From: Candidatus Competibacter denitrificans Run_A_D11
GTDB lineage: Bacteria; Pseudomonadota; Gammaproteobacteria; Competibacterales; Competibacteraceae
DNA: 45,467 bases
Reading direction: 5' to 3'
NCBI RefSeq assembly: GCF_001051235.1
Contig: NZ_CBTJ020000021.1
Span: 1 to 45,467, forward strand
The translations under genes and the position numbers were made by a program. Below, piece after piece: positions 8,522 through 17,279 of this stretch (its first letter is position 1; each line of letters opens with the position of its first letter). A model generated the notes under the pieces. It saw only the letters and a list, made by a program, of their open reading frames with translations. It had not been told where the DNA came from and searched no databases.

Positions 8522-9466
8522 TCAATAGGGCAGATCAAGCAGTGTTAACACCAGCGGCGTAGTGATCGCGGCCAGTCCTGTGGACAGGAGGAGGCTACTG
8601 GCCACCGGCCCTTCCAGGCTCTGAAACTGACGCGACATCAGATAGACGTTGGTGCCCACTGCAATTGATGCCAGCAACACCACGACTTGCGTCTCCATGG
8701 CCGGTAAGCCAAGCCAGCAGGCCAATAGCCAAACGACCAACGGTTGTACCAGCAATTTCATGGCACTGATGGCCAGGCTGATGCGCCAGCCTTCACGCAC
8801 GCCGTATTCGGCCAGACCCATTCCTAAGGCAACCAACGCCAATGGCGGGGCTGGTTGACCGAGCATCGCCAGCGGTGCATCGATCAGCGCCGGTATGGGC
8901 AAGCCAGTAATACCAAACAAGGCGCCCGACAGAATCGCGGCGACAATGGGGTTAGTCAGCACGGCGCGCGTGGTCTGTGCGAAGCCGCGCACAGAAAAAT
9001 TGCCGTGCCGCGCCCATTCAACCGAGACGGTGACCAATGTCCACAAAATCAGCGCGTTGAACACCAGCACCAGCGCGACCGAAGGAACTGACGCCTCGCC
9101 CAGGGCCACCTTAGCCAGTGGCAGGCCCAGCATCACATTGTTGGAAAACACCCCGCCCAACGCGAACACCGACTGGGCAACCCCGTCCAGCCCAAACAGC
9201 TTCCACGCCACCAGTCGGCCCATGATAAAGACGATCAGGCAGCCACCGAAAAAAGCCAACAATAGTCGGGCATCGACTGGCGGTAATTTGGAAAAATCGC
9301 TCATCAGGCGAAACAGCATGGCCGGTAGCGCCACCGAGAACACAAAGCGGATCATGTTGTCGGACATCGATTTGGGCCACTTGAAAAAGCGCATCAGCCC
9401 ATAACCGACAAACACGAGGATGAATAGCGGTGCAGCCAGCACGATTTGTTGGAGAAAGGCGTTCAT
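8522..9466 (-). CDS. AEC-family (auxin efflux carrier-like) membrane transporter
   Basis: A 314-residue inner-membrane protein with about ten hydrophobic segments in two halves separated by a polar loop, the AEC family layout. Typical features include an FVGYGLMRFFKWP start, a GGVFSNNVMLGLPL segment in the first half, and an LASIAVGTNVYLMS segment near the C-terminus. AEC members move organic acids, amino acids or auxin-like compounds, mostly as efflux or proton-linked carriers; the substrate here cannot be predicted. It lies just downstream of pyrE on the same strand (23 bases between them) and converges on nagA. Confidence 0.85.
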   Translation of the reverse strand: MNAFLQQIVLAAPLFILVFVGYGLMRFFKWPKSMSDNMIRFVFSVALPAMLFRLMSDFSKLPPVDARLLLAFFGGCLIVFIMGRLVAWKLFGLDGVAQSVFALGGVFSNNVMLGLPLAKVALGEASVPSVALVLVFNALILWTLVTVSVEWARHGNFSVRGFAQTTRAVLTNPIVAAILSGALFGITGLPIPALIDAPLAMLGQPAPPLALVALGMGLAEYGVREGWRISLAISAMKLLVQPLVVWLLACWLGLPAMETQVVVLLASIAVGTNVYLMSRQFQSLEGPVASSLLLSTGLAAITTPLVLTLLDLPY

Positions 9467-9489
9467 GGTAGTTCCAGAAGCGACAGTCC

Positions 9490-10137
9490 TTACTCGGTAA
9501 TTCCATACTGCGCCCGATAATCGCGCATCTTCTCCAAGTGCTCCGCATAATTCGGCTGTTCGGCTAAATACGCCACCAAATCATCCAGATTGGCGATGCT
9601 GGTTACGGGAATACCGTAGGTCCGCTCGGTCTCTTGCACCGCCGATAACTCGCCTTGGCCACGCTCGCGCCGGTCTAAGGCGATCAACACACCCGCTGGA
9701 GTGGCTTTATGGGCGGCTAGAATAGCCATCGTTTCGCGGATGGCGGTACCGGCGGTGATCACGTCATCGATAATCATGATCCGACCTTGCAACGGTGCGC
9801 CCACAATCAGCCCGCCCTCACCATGATCCTTGGCTTCCTTGCGGTTGAAGCACCAGGGTAAGTCGCGACCGTACTGATCTGCTAAGGCAACCGCTACCGC
9901 CGATACCAGCGGAATCCCTTTATAAGCGGGGCCGAACAGCGTGTCGAACGGCAATCCGGCATCTACCAGAGCGGCGGCGTAATACCGACCCAAGCGCGCC
10001 AGCGCCGCGCCGCTGGCGAACAAACCAGCGTTGAAAAAATACGGGCTGGCTCGCCCGGATTTCAGGATGAATTCGCCGAAGCGCAGCACACCCCGGCTGA
10101 TGGCGAAGTCGAGAAAATCGCGCTGATAGTCCTGCAT
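9490..10137 (-). CDS. pyrE: Orotate phosphoribosyltransferase
   Basis: A 215-residue enzyme joining orotate to PRPP to make orotidine monophosphate in pyrimidine synthesis. The N-terminus shows [16 protein letters not shown], matching the orotate-binding segment. [10 protein letters not shown] and [12 protein letters not shown] form the flexible catalytic loop with its Lys residues, and [14 protein letters not shown] is the PRPP-binding signature. Size matches gammaproteobacterial PyrE (about 213). It is divergently transcribed from the exonuclease III gene with 83 bases between them. Confidence 0.95.
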   Translation of the reverse strand: MQDYQRDFLDFAISRGVLRFGEFILKSGRASPYFFNAGLFASGAALARLGRYYAAALVDAGLPFDTLFGPAYKGIPLVSAVAVALADQYGRDLPWCFNRKEAKDHGEGGLIVGAPLQGRIMIIDDVITAGTAIRETMAILAAHKATPAGVLIALDRRERGQGELSAVQETERTYGIPVTSIANLDDLVAYLAEQPNYAEHLEKMRDYRAQYGITE

Positions 10138-10220
10138 GGTTCGAGATTCCGCTTAGAGAGTGGCAAATGTCGGTATCATAGCGCGCTTTGTCATTCGGAC
10201 AGTGGGCCTCGTGGATCGAT

Positions 10221-10994
10221 ATGCGGGTCATTAGCTTTAACGCCAACGGCATCCGTTCGGCGGCCGACAAGGGCTTTTTCGCTTGGCTGGCCGCGCAGAA
10301 CGCGGATGTGGTCTGCGTGCAAGAGACGCGGGTACAAAGTGCGCACTTGCCACCGGCGCCTTACCAGCCGCCCGGCTACCATTGCTGTTACCACGATGCC
10401 GAGCGCAAAGGCTATAGCGGGGTTGCGGTGTACGCCCGCCGTGCGCCCGATGCACTGCGAACCGGGTTAGGCTGGCCGGAATGTGACACGGAAGGCCGCT
10501 GGCTGGAAGCGCGGTTCGGCTCGCTGAGCGTGGTTTCTTTGTATCTACCGTCCGGTTCCTCCAGCCCGCAGCGGCAGGCGGTCAAACTCGACTTTCTGGC
10601 GCGATTGATTGAGCCGTTGCAAGTGTTGCGCGCTAGCGGCCGCGACGTGATTTTGTGCGGCGACTGGAACATGGCCCACAAGGAAATCGATTTGAAAAAC
10701 TGGCGGGCCAACCGCAATTATCCTGGTTTTTTGCCCGAAGAGCGGGCCTGGCTGGATGGTTTGTTTGGTCCGCTGGGCTGGGCCGATGCCTTCCGCGTCG
10801 TTGACCCCCGACCCGACCAATACACCTGGTGGTCCAATCGTGGTCGGGCACGCGCTAATCATGTCGGCTGGCGAATCGATTATCAGGCGGTTACCCCCGG
10901 TTTGGCGGACAAAGCTCGCGCCGCCGCCATTTATCGTGACCAGCATTTTTCCGACCACGCGCCCCTCATCATGGATTACGACTATGCGTTCTGA
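10221..10994 (+). CDS. Exodeoxyribonuclease III family AP endonuclease
   Basis: A 257-residue member of the exonuclease III / AP endonuclease family, cutting DNA beside abasic sites for base-excision repair. The start chosen is the ATG at 10221, giving MRVISFNANGIRSAADKGF, the usual first strand with the metal-binding Asn. An upstream TTG at 10188 would add 11 residues unlike the family. VVCVQETRV carries the catalytic Glu, CGDWNMAHKEIDLKNW the Asp-x-Asn pair, and SDHAPLIMDYD the final Asp-His. Length and motifs are complete. The ampG reading frame opens within its last codons or shortly after. Whether this is the XthA or ExoA type is not certain. Confidence 0.92.
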   Translation: MRVISFNANGIRSAADKGFFAWLAAQNADVVCVQETRVQSAHLPPAPYQPPGYHCCYHDAERKGYSGVAVYARRAPDALRTGLGWPECDTEGRWLEARFGSLSVVSLYLPSGSSSPQRQAVKLDFLARLIEPLQVLRASGRDVILCGDWNMAHKEIDLKNWRANRNYPGFLPEERAWLDGLFGPLGWADAFRVVDPRPDQYTWWSNRGRARANHVGWRIDYQAVTPGLADKARAAAIYRDQHFSDHAPLIMDYDYAF

Positions 10995-11022
10995 GAGCAC
11001 CCGCCACAGCGGCGGCGACATT

Positions 11023-12273
11023 ATGCGAATTTTCGTGAGCGGGCGGATGTTGACCGCGCTGCTGATGGGCTTTTCTTCTGGATTGCCGCTCTTGCTTGCC
11101 AGCGGTTCGGTGTTGCAGGCATGGCTAAAGGAGGCTGGGGTCGATCTTGGCACCATCGGCCTGTTTGCGTTAGTCGGCTTACCGTACACCCTCAAATTTC
11201 TCTGGGCGCCGTTGCTGGATCGCTTCGTGCCCATCGCTGGCATGGGCCGACGGCGTGGCTGGCTTTTATTGATCCAACTGGCGCTAATGGCCGCCATTGC
11301 TGGCTTGGGCTTTACTGATCCGACGCAAAGCTTGCCACTGGTCACGCTGGCGGCGTTTCTGGTCGCCTTTTTCTCTGCCTCACAGGATATCGTCGTCGAT
11401 GCCTATCGGCGGGAATCACTGGCCGATGACGAGCAGGGTTTGGGGGCGTCGCTCTACGTCAACGGCTATCGGGTCGGATTGCTGCTCTCTTCGGGCGGGG
11501 GGTTGATTCTAGCGGATTACATCCCGTTTTCCGCTGTGTACTGGGTGATGGTGGCGGCCATGCTGCCGGGCCTGATCACGACTCTGTTTTGCATCGAACC
11601 ACAGATTGCAGCGGGTACACCGCGCACCTTGCGGGAGGCGGTCGTCGAGCCGTTTGTTGAATATTTTTCCCGTCAGGATGCGGTGCTGATTCTGCTGTTT
11701 GTGTTGCTGTACAAGGTCGGCGAAATGATGGCCAATCAAATGACCACGCCCTTTTATTTGGATATCGGTTTCAGCAAGACTGAAATTGGCACCATCGTGA
11801 AATTGTTCGGTTTCTGGGCGACGGTAGTTGGCGGACTGATCGGCGGTGTGTTGATGCTGCGACTGGGCCAATATCGCGCGCTGTGGCTATTTGGCGTACT
11901 GCAAGCCATCGGGCTGATTGGCTTTGTGATCTTGGCTCGACTCGGCCATAGTTTGCCGGGGTTGGCGTTGGCGATCACCAGTGAAAATCTGTTCAGTGGC
12001 ATGGCGACCACGGCGTATGTTGCGTTCATGGCCACCCTGACTAACAAGAAATTCACCGCTACCCAATACGCTCTACTCAGCAGCTTGATGGGCATTCCAC
12101 GGGTGGTCATGACCACGCCGACCGGCTATCTGGCGCAATGGCTGGGATGGGAGGGCTTCTTTCTGTTTTGCATGGCCTCAACAGTGCCGGGCCTGTGGCT
12201 GTTGACCCGGTTTCGGGGCTGGATGGACTCTTCACCCGACTCGCGTGCCCAATCGGGCGATCCGGCCGGTTGA
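11023..12273 (+). CDS. ampG: AmpG-family muropeptide permease (MFS)
   Basis: A 416-residue inner-membrane major-facilitator protein with about twelve hydrophobic segments. The order of motifs tracks AmpG closely: LLMGFSSGLPLLLASG, TIGLFALVGLPYTLKFLWAP, DRFVPIAGMGRRRGWLL in the first cytoplasmic loop, and FSASQDIVVDAYRRE. AmpG imports anhydro-muropeptides released during wall turnover. An ATG at 10984, overlapping the end of the exonuclease gene, would add 13 residues; 11023 is preferred because MRIFVSGRML aligns with the usual AmpG start. With nagA upstream it suggests a partial cell-wall recycling neighbourhood. It converges on the GH3 gene. Confidence 0.9.
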   Translation: MRIFVSGRMLTALLMGFSSGLPLLLASGSVLQAWLKEAGVDLGTIGLFALVGLPYTLKFLWAPLLDRFVPIAGMGRRRGWLLLIQLALMAAIAGLGFTDPTQSLPLVTLAAFLVAFFSASQDIVVDAYRRESLADDEQGLGASLYVNGYRVGLLLSSGGGLILADYIPFSAVYWVMVAAMLPGLITTLFCIEPQIAAGTPRTLREAVVEPFVEYFSRQDAVLILLFVLLYKVGEMMANQMTTPFYLDIGFSKTEIGTIVKLFGFWATVVGGLIGGVLMLRLGQYRALWLFGVLQAIGLIGFVILARLGHSLPGLALAITSENLFSGMATTAYVAFMATLTNKKFTATQYALLSSLMGIPRVVMTTPTGYLAQWLGWEGFFLFCMASTVPGLWLLTRFRGWMDSSPDSRAQSGDPAG

Positions 12274-12285
12274 CCGAATCGCCCG
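12254..12285. terminator. Inverted repeat between ampG and the GH3 gene, candidate bidirectional terminator
   Basis: CGGGCGAT at 12254-12261 pairs with ATCGCCCG at 12278-12285, an 8-bp GC-rich stem with a 16-base loop spanning the ampG stop codon. Both convergent transcripts end here, supporting a shared terminator, but there is no T-run. Confidence 0.4.
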
Positions 12286-12291
12286 CAGGGG

Positions 12292-14616
12292 TCAGTACGT
12301 TAAACCGTAACCGAACGGATAGAGGGTATCTTTCTCTGGATAACCCGCTACATCCGATTGATTGTCGATCACCGCTTGCAGGTTGTTGGCCAAGGCAAAC
12401 GGCATCCTGCCTTGCGGCTTGACCTTGCCGCTTAAGACATCCAGCAGCGCGGTGTCGCTGACGCCGAAGCCGGCGACGATGGCGCCCGCGTTTTTCAAAC
12501 CGCTGGCCTCATCCAGCACGAACGGGTGGCGAAAATAAATGTGCAAAATCGTATTCTGCGGGCCGACTTCGTTCATGATCGCTTGAATATCCGCCAGCGA
12601 GGGTTTGATCTGCCAGGACTTTGACGTTGCCATGGTGGTGAACGACAAGTTGTTGGCTTCCCACGGGAAAACACCGCCGAAAATCAAGCCATTATCCAAA
12701 CAAGTTTTGGTCGTATCGGCATAAGCATCCATCGCTACGCAACGATCCTCTGAGCCATAAGGTTTATTGAATGGCTGCCCGGCCTTGGTCGGTTTGAGAT
12801 GTTCGGTATTAAGGCCCGTGGCTGGATCGTCGCTCTTGTAGGTACTAGCGGCGGCCCGATTCACCAGGGCGGTCACCGAGATCAGTGCGTAGTCGTGTCC
12901 TGATGCCACAGGTCGAACGCCGTTAGCCAGCACATTGCCATCGGTCACGGTATAACCGTACTTTTCAACGTTGGCCTTGGTGAAATCGCCCATGATGTAA
13001 ACCTTGGAGCCGGCTCGCAGCGGTAACGCCTTGATACCACCGGTCAGTTCCTGATTTTGCAGCAGAACGACCGATTTGCGTTGAATATCAAGGGCGGCAG
13101 CACGGTTGGCTTCACTACCGATGATGCTGGTTGCCTGGGTTTCATCGGCATAGGGATCTTCAAATAAGCCCAGTTGAAATTGCTCTTTCAGCAAACGCTT
13201 GGCCGCTTCGTTGACTCGGGTTTCACTGACCAGTCCCGCCGTTACCAGATCGACGATGGTTTTGTTGACGTGGAATCCCGACAGCACTTCCGTACCGCCG
13301 TTAATCGCGATGGCAACCCGTTCCGGCACGGTCTTGTTTTCCAGGCCCCAGGCACGGTCGTTGATGATGCCGGTATCCGAATTCACATAACCCTGGAAAC
13401 CAAGCTGACCGCGCAGCAGATCAGTGACGATCTGCTTTGAAAATGCGAAGCCCACTTGATCGTATTTGACGCCTTCGTAGGTCAGGTTAACCGGCGCGCC
13501 GTAGTACGGCATGATCGACGAAACCCCAGCGTCGATGGCTGCTTTGAAGGATTTGAGGTGATAGCCGAAATTGCCGCCCGGATAGACCTGCTCCTTGCCA
13601 TGGGAGTAATGTGGGTCGAAGCCCAACTCTTGCGGGCCACCGCCGGGAAAGTGCTTGATGGTCAGCGCCACCGCACTGTTCCTGGTGACTGAAGTCCCAT
13701 CTTGGATGGTGGAACCCTGTAGATTTTGCACCAGGGTTTTTAAGATGTTGGCGTCGAGATCGGCATTTTCGGTAAAGGTTTCATGCACGCGATACCAGCG
13801 TGGCTCGGTGGATAAATCCGCCATATAACCGTACATCGCGCGTAAACCGATGGCTTTCCATTCCGGCCCCATCACATCCGTGAACTTCTTGATTACTGAC
13901 ATATCGCCCGTGGCTGGCGCCTTACCGGTCTTGACCGCTTCCTCACCTAATGCAGCGGCGGCCAGACCCGCTTCCTTGGGAAAGGCAGTAAACGCGCCCG
14001 CTGCTTCGTTGATGCCGGCACGGGCATCGGGGTCGATGTGGTTGCGGGCGTTGGATTTAAACAGTGCCGGAATACCGAGGCGGGTCGCTTCGTTCATTTC
14101 CTGGATTTTGTTGGTCCAGGTTGCCATTTGCAGCGGTGTCACCGGCTGACCGCCAAGCCCTGGATTGGCCGATTTAACCGGACTGGCGGTGACCAGATTA
14201 CGCAAGATGAAACGATGCATCTTCTGATTAGTGATGTAATCATTCACCGGATCTTCAATCACACCGCCAAAACCGGCGTTGAGTGTGTCGATCAGCATCA
14301 GGCCGGCTTTTTCCTCCAACGTCATTTGCGTGACCAAATCATCGGCGCGCTGGTCAACCGGCAAACGCCAGTCCTCGTAAGGGTCGAGTCTACCGTTGGC
14401 ATTGGAATCCTTGAATTGCAAGCCATTGATATTGATGATGGCCTTGGTGCGGGCACCGATCTTGGGTTGATTGACCGGGGGCGGATTGTCATTGTTATCA
14501 TTGTTGCAAGCGGTAACCCCAAGGCTCAGGGCAAGGGTTACGGCCAAAACGATGCGCTGTTTGGCAAGTGGTACGGCCGAGCCGGTCAATGGAGTAGCGG
14601 GGAAGTGTTTTTTCAT
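12292..14616 (-). CDS. Glycoside hydrolase family 3 lipoprotein (beta-glucosidase-like)
   Basis: A 774-residue exported enzyme of glycoside hydrolase family 3. A lipoprotein signal ends in GVTAC (Cys37), followed by an Asn/Asp-rich linker. DSNANGRLDPYE (70-81) looks like a calcium-binding loop, then DQRADDLVTQMTLEEKAGL begins the GH3 barrel. TIKHFPGGGPQ carries the conserved Lys-His substrate contact, and GYVNSDTG the Ser-Asp with the catalytic Asp. The C-terminal domain shows FAYGYGL-type ending (YPFGYGLTY). Members release terminal beta-linked glucose or xylose; NagZ is a different, shorter branch. It is last in the uronate block with an AAGGAT ribosome site, 102 bases after pta, and could free sugars from the outer surface or periplasm. 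Exact substrate unknown. Confidence 0.87.
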   Translation of the reverse strand: MKKHFPATPLTGSAVPLAKQRIVLAVTLALSLGVTACNNDNNDNPPPVNQPKIGARTKAIININGLQFKDSNANGRLDPYEDWRLPVDQRADDLVTQMTLEEKAGLMLIDTLNAGFGGVIEDPVNDYITNQKMHRFILRNLVTASPVKSANPGLGGQPVTPLQMATWTNKIQEMNEATRLGIPALFKSNARNHIDPDARAGINEAAGAFTAFPKEAGLAAAALGEEAVKTGKAPATGDMSVIKKFTDVMGPEWKAIGLRAMYGYMADLSTEPRWYRVHETFTENADLDANILKTLVQNLQGSTIQDGTSVTRNSAVALTIKHFPGGGPQELGFDPHYSHGKEQVYPGGNFGYHLKSFKAAIDAGVSSIMPYYGAPVNLTYEGVKYDQVGFAFSKQIVTDLLRGQLGFQGYVNSDTGIINDRAWGLENKTVPERVAIAINGGTEVLSGFHVNKTIVDLVTAGLVSETRVNEAAKRLLKEQFQLGLFEDPYADETQATSIIGSEANRAAALDIQRKSVVLLQNQELTGGIKALPLRAGSKVYIMGDFTKANVEKYGYTVTDGNVLANGVRPVASGHDYALISVTALVNRAAASTYKSDDPATGLNTEHLKPTKAGQPFNKPYGSEDRCVAMDAYADTTKTCLDNGLIFGGVFPWEANNLSFTTMATSKSWQIKPSLADIQAIMNEVGPQNTILHIYFRHPFVLDEASGLKNAGAIVAGFGVSDTALLDVLSGKVKPQGRMPFALANNLQAVIDNQSDVAGYPEKDTLYPFGYGLTY

Positions 14617-14718
14617 CGGATTATCCTTGAGTTAGAGGGGTGCCAGGATCAATGTCGGGTACCGGCCGGCATGGTTTTTGATAAACCGGATGTCTTGCCC
14701 ATGACCAGCAGATTCCAC

Positions 14719-16764
14719 TCAAGCCCCACGGGCACGGGCCTGAATGGCGGTTAGGGCGATGGTGAACACGATGTCGTCCACCAACGCACCGCGCGAAAGA
14801 TCGTTGACCGGCTTATTCAAGCCTTGCAGCATGGGGCCAAGCGAGATGACATTGGCGCTGCGTTGCACGGCTTTGTACGTGGTATTGCCGGTGTTGAGAT
14901 CGGGAAAGACGAAGACTGTGGCCTCGCCGGCCACCTTCGAGCCGGGCGCTTTTTGCTGACCGACCTCGCGCACGGAGGCGGCGTCGTATTGCAATGGGCC
15001 GTCGATGGCTAGATCGGGGGCCTTCGTCCTGGCAAGTTCGGTCGCTTGGCGCACCTTTTCCACGTCCGCCCCGGTCCCTGAACTGCCGGTGGAATAACTG
15101 ATCATCGCCACTTTCGGCTCGATGCCAAAAGCTCGCGCGCTGGCCGCGCTTTGCAAGGCAATCTCGGCTAGTTCAGCAGCCGTTGGATCGGGGTTGATGG
15201 CGCAGTCGCCGTAGACCAACACCTGATCCGGCATCAGCATGAAAAACACCGAGGAGACGATGGAGGAACCCGGCTCGGTCTTAATCAGTTGCAAGGCCGG
15301 TCGCACCGTGCTGGCGGTGGTGTGCACCGCGCCGGAAACCAGGCCATCAACGGTATCCATCGCCAGCATCATCGTACCCAGCACGACGGTATCTTGAAGC
15401 TGATCACGGGCTTGCGCAGGGGTCAGCCCCTTGCTGCGGCGCATCTCCACCAACGGTTCCACATACTGTTCGCGGATATCATCTGGATCGATGATTTCCA
15501 GGGTTGGCGGCAGGACAACGCCCTGCGCGGCGGCAACGGCCTCGATGACAGCGCGCTTGCCGAGCAACACGCAGCGGGCGATTTCCTTTTCGGTGCAAAT
15601 CACGGCGGCGCGAATCGTGCGCGGCTCGTCGCCCTCCGGCAGCACGATCCGCTGGTTGGCCATGCGGGCGGTCTGAATCAGCCGGTAGCGGAAGGCCGGC
15701 GGCGACATCTGGATCGACGCGGGCATTCTGACGCTATCGGTGAGCACACTCGCCCAAAGTTGATCCGCCACCGCATCCAGCACGGTATTCATCCGCGCGA
15801 TATCGTCGGTCGGTACGGCGCCCGGAAGGTGGTCGATGCGGGTTGCGGTGGCAAAGCTATCGGTTGCAACACTGAGAATCGGCAAGCCGCCGCTAAAGGC
15901 GTGGGCCGCCAATTTGCGGACACGCGGGTCGATTTCCGAGCCGTGGGTCAATATGAGGCCGGCTAGCTGTACGCCGTTGCTGGCCGCCAATGCGGTGGCC
16001 AGCATCACATCGTCACGATCACCCGCGACCATAATCAGCGCCCCCGGCGTGAGGCGATGGATCATCTCGGCGGCGGAACGGGCGGTAATGACCGTTTCCA
16101 GCACCCGACGAGTGGCGATTTCACCTTCGGCCAGCACGCGGGCGTTCAGGTGACGGGCAATGTCCAGAGTCCGTGGGGCCAGCAAGCTGGCGTCGTAAGG
16201 CACCACCCCCCACAACGTGATATCACCCAGCGCCTCACGGGTTACTTCCACCTCGAACGAGGGTGGCGCCTTGTTGATGATTGCGCCGGCAATGTGGCAG
16301 CCGACCTTGCTCATCCGCTGCGCCATGTGGCTGATTTCGTCTAGCACATTGCCCTGTTTGGCGCTGGCGACCAGGACGATTTCCGCTTTTAGGCTACGGG
16401 CGATCTCGGCGTTCAGGCGGGGTGTGAAGGGATAAATCGCATCCGTGTGCATTCCCTCGGCAACCAACACATCGTTACCCTCGGCTGCACGCATACACAA
16501 ACCGACGATTTCTTCAAGCAACTCCGATTCCAGTCCCGCCGTCAGCCGTTCATCAGCCTGGGAGATTGGAATTGGATCGGGAGCTTCGATCAGGCAAATC
16601 TCACGGGCGAAGTGGGCCGAGTGTTCATTAGTCAGCTGATCTTCGGCTACGGGTTTGGTGAAGCCCACCCGAAAGCCTTGATGTTGCAGGGCGCGAACCA
16701 GGCCAAGGGCGATGGAAGTCAAGCCGACGCTCTGGCGGGTCGGGACAAGATAGAAAATCTGCAT
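14719..16764 (-). CDS. pta: Phosphate acetyltransferase, long form
   Basis: A 681-residue enzyme interconverting acetyl-CoA and acetyl phosphate. The start at 16764 gives MQIFYLVPTRQSVGLTS, the usual beginning of long Pta proteins; the frame is open another 102 codons upstream but that stretch overlaps the YhcH gene and is unlike any Pta. Three parts are seen: an N-terminal P-loop-like domain (about 1-220), a DRTGG regulatory region (about 220-340), and the catalytic C-terminal domain starting near RIVLPEGDEPRTIRAA, with SYSTGSSGTGADVEKV later. AckA is not encoded in this window. Its place behind the uronate genes suggests overflow of pyruvate-derived acetyl-CoA to acetyl phosphate. Confidence 0.93.
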   Translation of the reverse strand: MQIFYLVPTRQSVGLTSIALGLVRALQHQGFRVGFTKPVAEDQLTNEHSAHFAREICLIEAPDPIPISQADERLTAGLESELLEEIVGLCMRAAEGNDVLVAEGMHTDAIYPFTPRLNAEIARSLKAEIVLVASAKQGNVLDEISHMAQRMSKVGCHIAGAIINKAPPSFEVEVTREALGDITLWGVVPYDASLLAPRTLDIARHLNARVLAEGEIATRRVLETVITARSAAEMIHRLTPGALIMVAGDRDDVMLATALAASNGVQLAGLILTHGSEIDPRVRKLAAHAFSGGLPILSVATDSFATATRIDHLPGAVPTDDIARMNTVLDAVADQLWASVLTDSVRMPASIQMSPPAFRYRLIQTARMANQRIVLPEGDEPRTIRAAVICTEKEIARCVLLGKRAVIEAVAAAQGVVLPPTLEIIDPDDIREQYVEPLVEMRRSKGLTPAQARDQLQDTVVLGTMMLAMDTVDGLVSGAVHTTASTVRPALQLIKTEPGSSIVSSVFFMLMPDQVLVYGDCAINPDPTAAELAEIALQSAASARAFGIEPKVAMISYSTGSSGTGADVEKVRQATELARTKAPDLAIDGPLQYDAASVREVGQQKAPGSKVAGEATVFVFPDLNTGNTTYKAVQRSANVISLGPMLQGLNKPVNDLSRGALVDDIVFTIALTAIQARARGA

Positions 16765-16808
16765 GACGAAGTTAAGCCGATCAGAATTGGAATAAACTGG
16801 GAAAATGG

Positions 16809-17255
16809 TTACTTGGCGATCTTGAACACGATCTTGCGCACGGGCGCGGATTGCGCCGCTTGCAATCCCGGCATGTGAACATCCTCCGGCCACAGCAGCA
16901 GGAAACAGCCTTCGGTCAGGGTCAGAAAATCGCCATCCCCGTGCAGCACCGCGAGATCGCGGCTTTCGTCGTAAGACTCTAGCCTCATGCGGTGCAGCGG
17001 GGCGTAGCCGATGCGCTCGACGCCCCAGACGATGAACTGCAAGTCGATATAACGGCGATGCGCCTCCCAAAACCCCTCGCTCTGGGGTTTGGTGTCATAG
17101 CCTTGCACCAGCGCAAACAGGCTATCGCCCGCCAGGTCATGGCGACCATCGGCCAGGGCATCTAGCTTCTGGTTGCGCAGGAAATCGAACGCCTGTTTGA
17201 ACAGCGGCCCCAGCGCGGCATAGCGTTCGGCGTTTTCGATGTGATCGGCAATCAT
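16809..17255 (-). CDS. YhcH/YjgK/YiaL family cupin-like protein
   Basis: A 148-residue cytoplasmic protein of the YhcH/YjgK/YiaL (DUF386) family, a beta-barrel fold near EbgC. Diagnostic segments are GYDTKPQSEGFWEAHRRYID and WGVERIGYAP near the middle, and FLLLWPEDVHMPG near the end, the latter with the Asp-His metal-binding residues. Relatives sit in sialic acid, beta-galactoside and pentose operons and are thought to act on sugar anomers or isomers, though proven activity is rare. Here it is 24 bases downstream of the mutarotase gene, strengthening a role in sugar anomer handling. It is a confident family call with an uncertain reaction. Confidence 0.87.
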   Translation of the reverse strand: MIADHIENAERYAALGPLFKQAFDFLRNQKLDALADGRHDLAGDSLFALVQGYDTKPQSEGFWEAHRRYIDLQFIVWGVERIGYAPLHRMRLESYDESRDLAVLHGDGDFLTLTEGCFLLLWPEDVHMPGLQAAQSAPVRKIVFKIAK

Positions 17256-17279
17256 GGCAATCTCCTGAGCGGCGGAGGG

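Noticed and set aside
10188..10220. Upstream TTG start for the exonuclease III gene
   Set aside because: The added 11 residues are unlike the family, while MRVISFNANG at 10221 is the standard first strand.
16764..17070. Extended 783-residue version of Pta
   Set aside because: The extra 102 codons lie on top of the YhcH gene in another frame and do not resemble any Pta domain.
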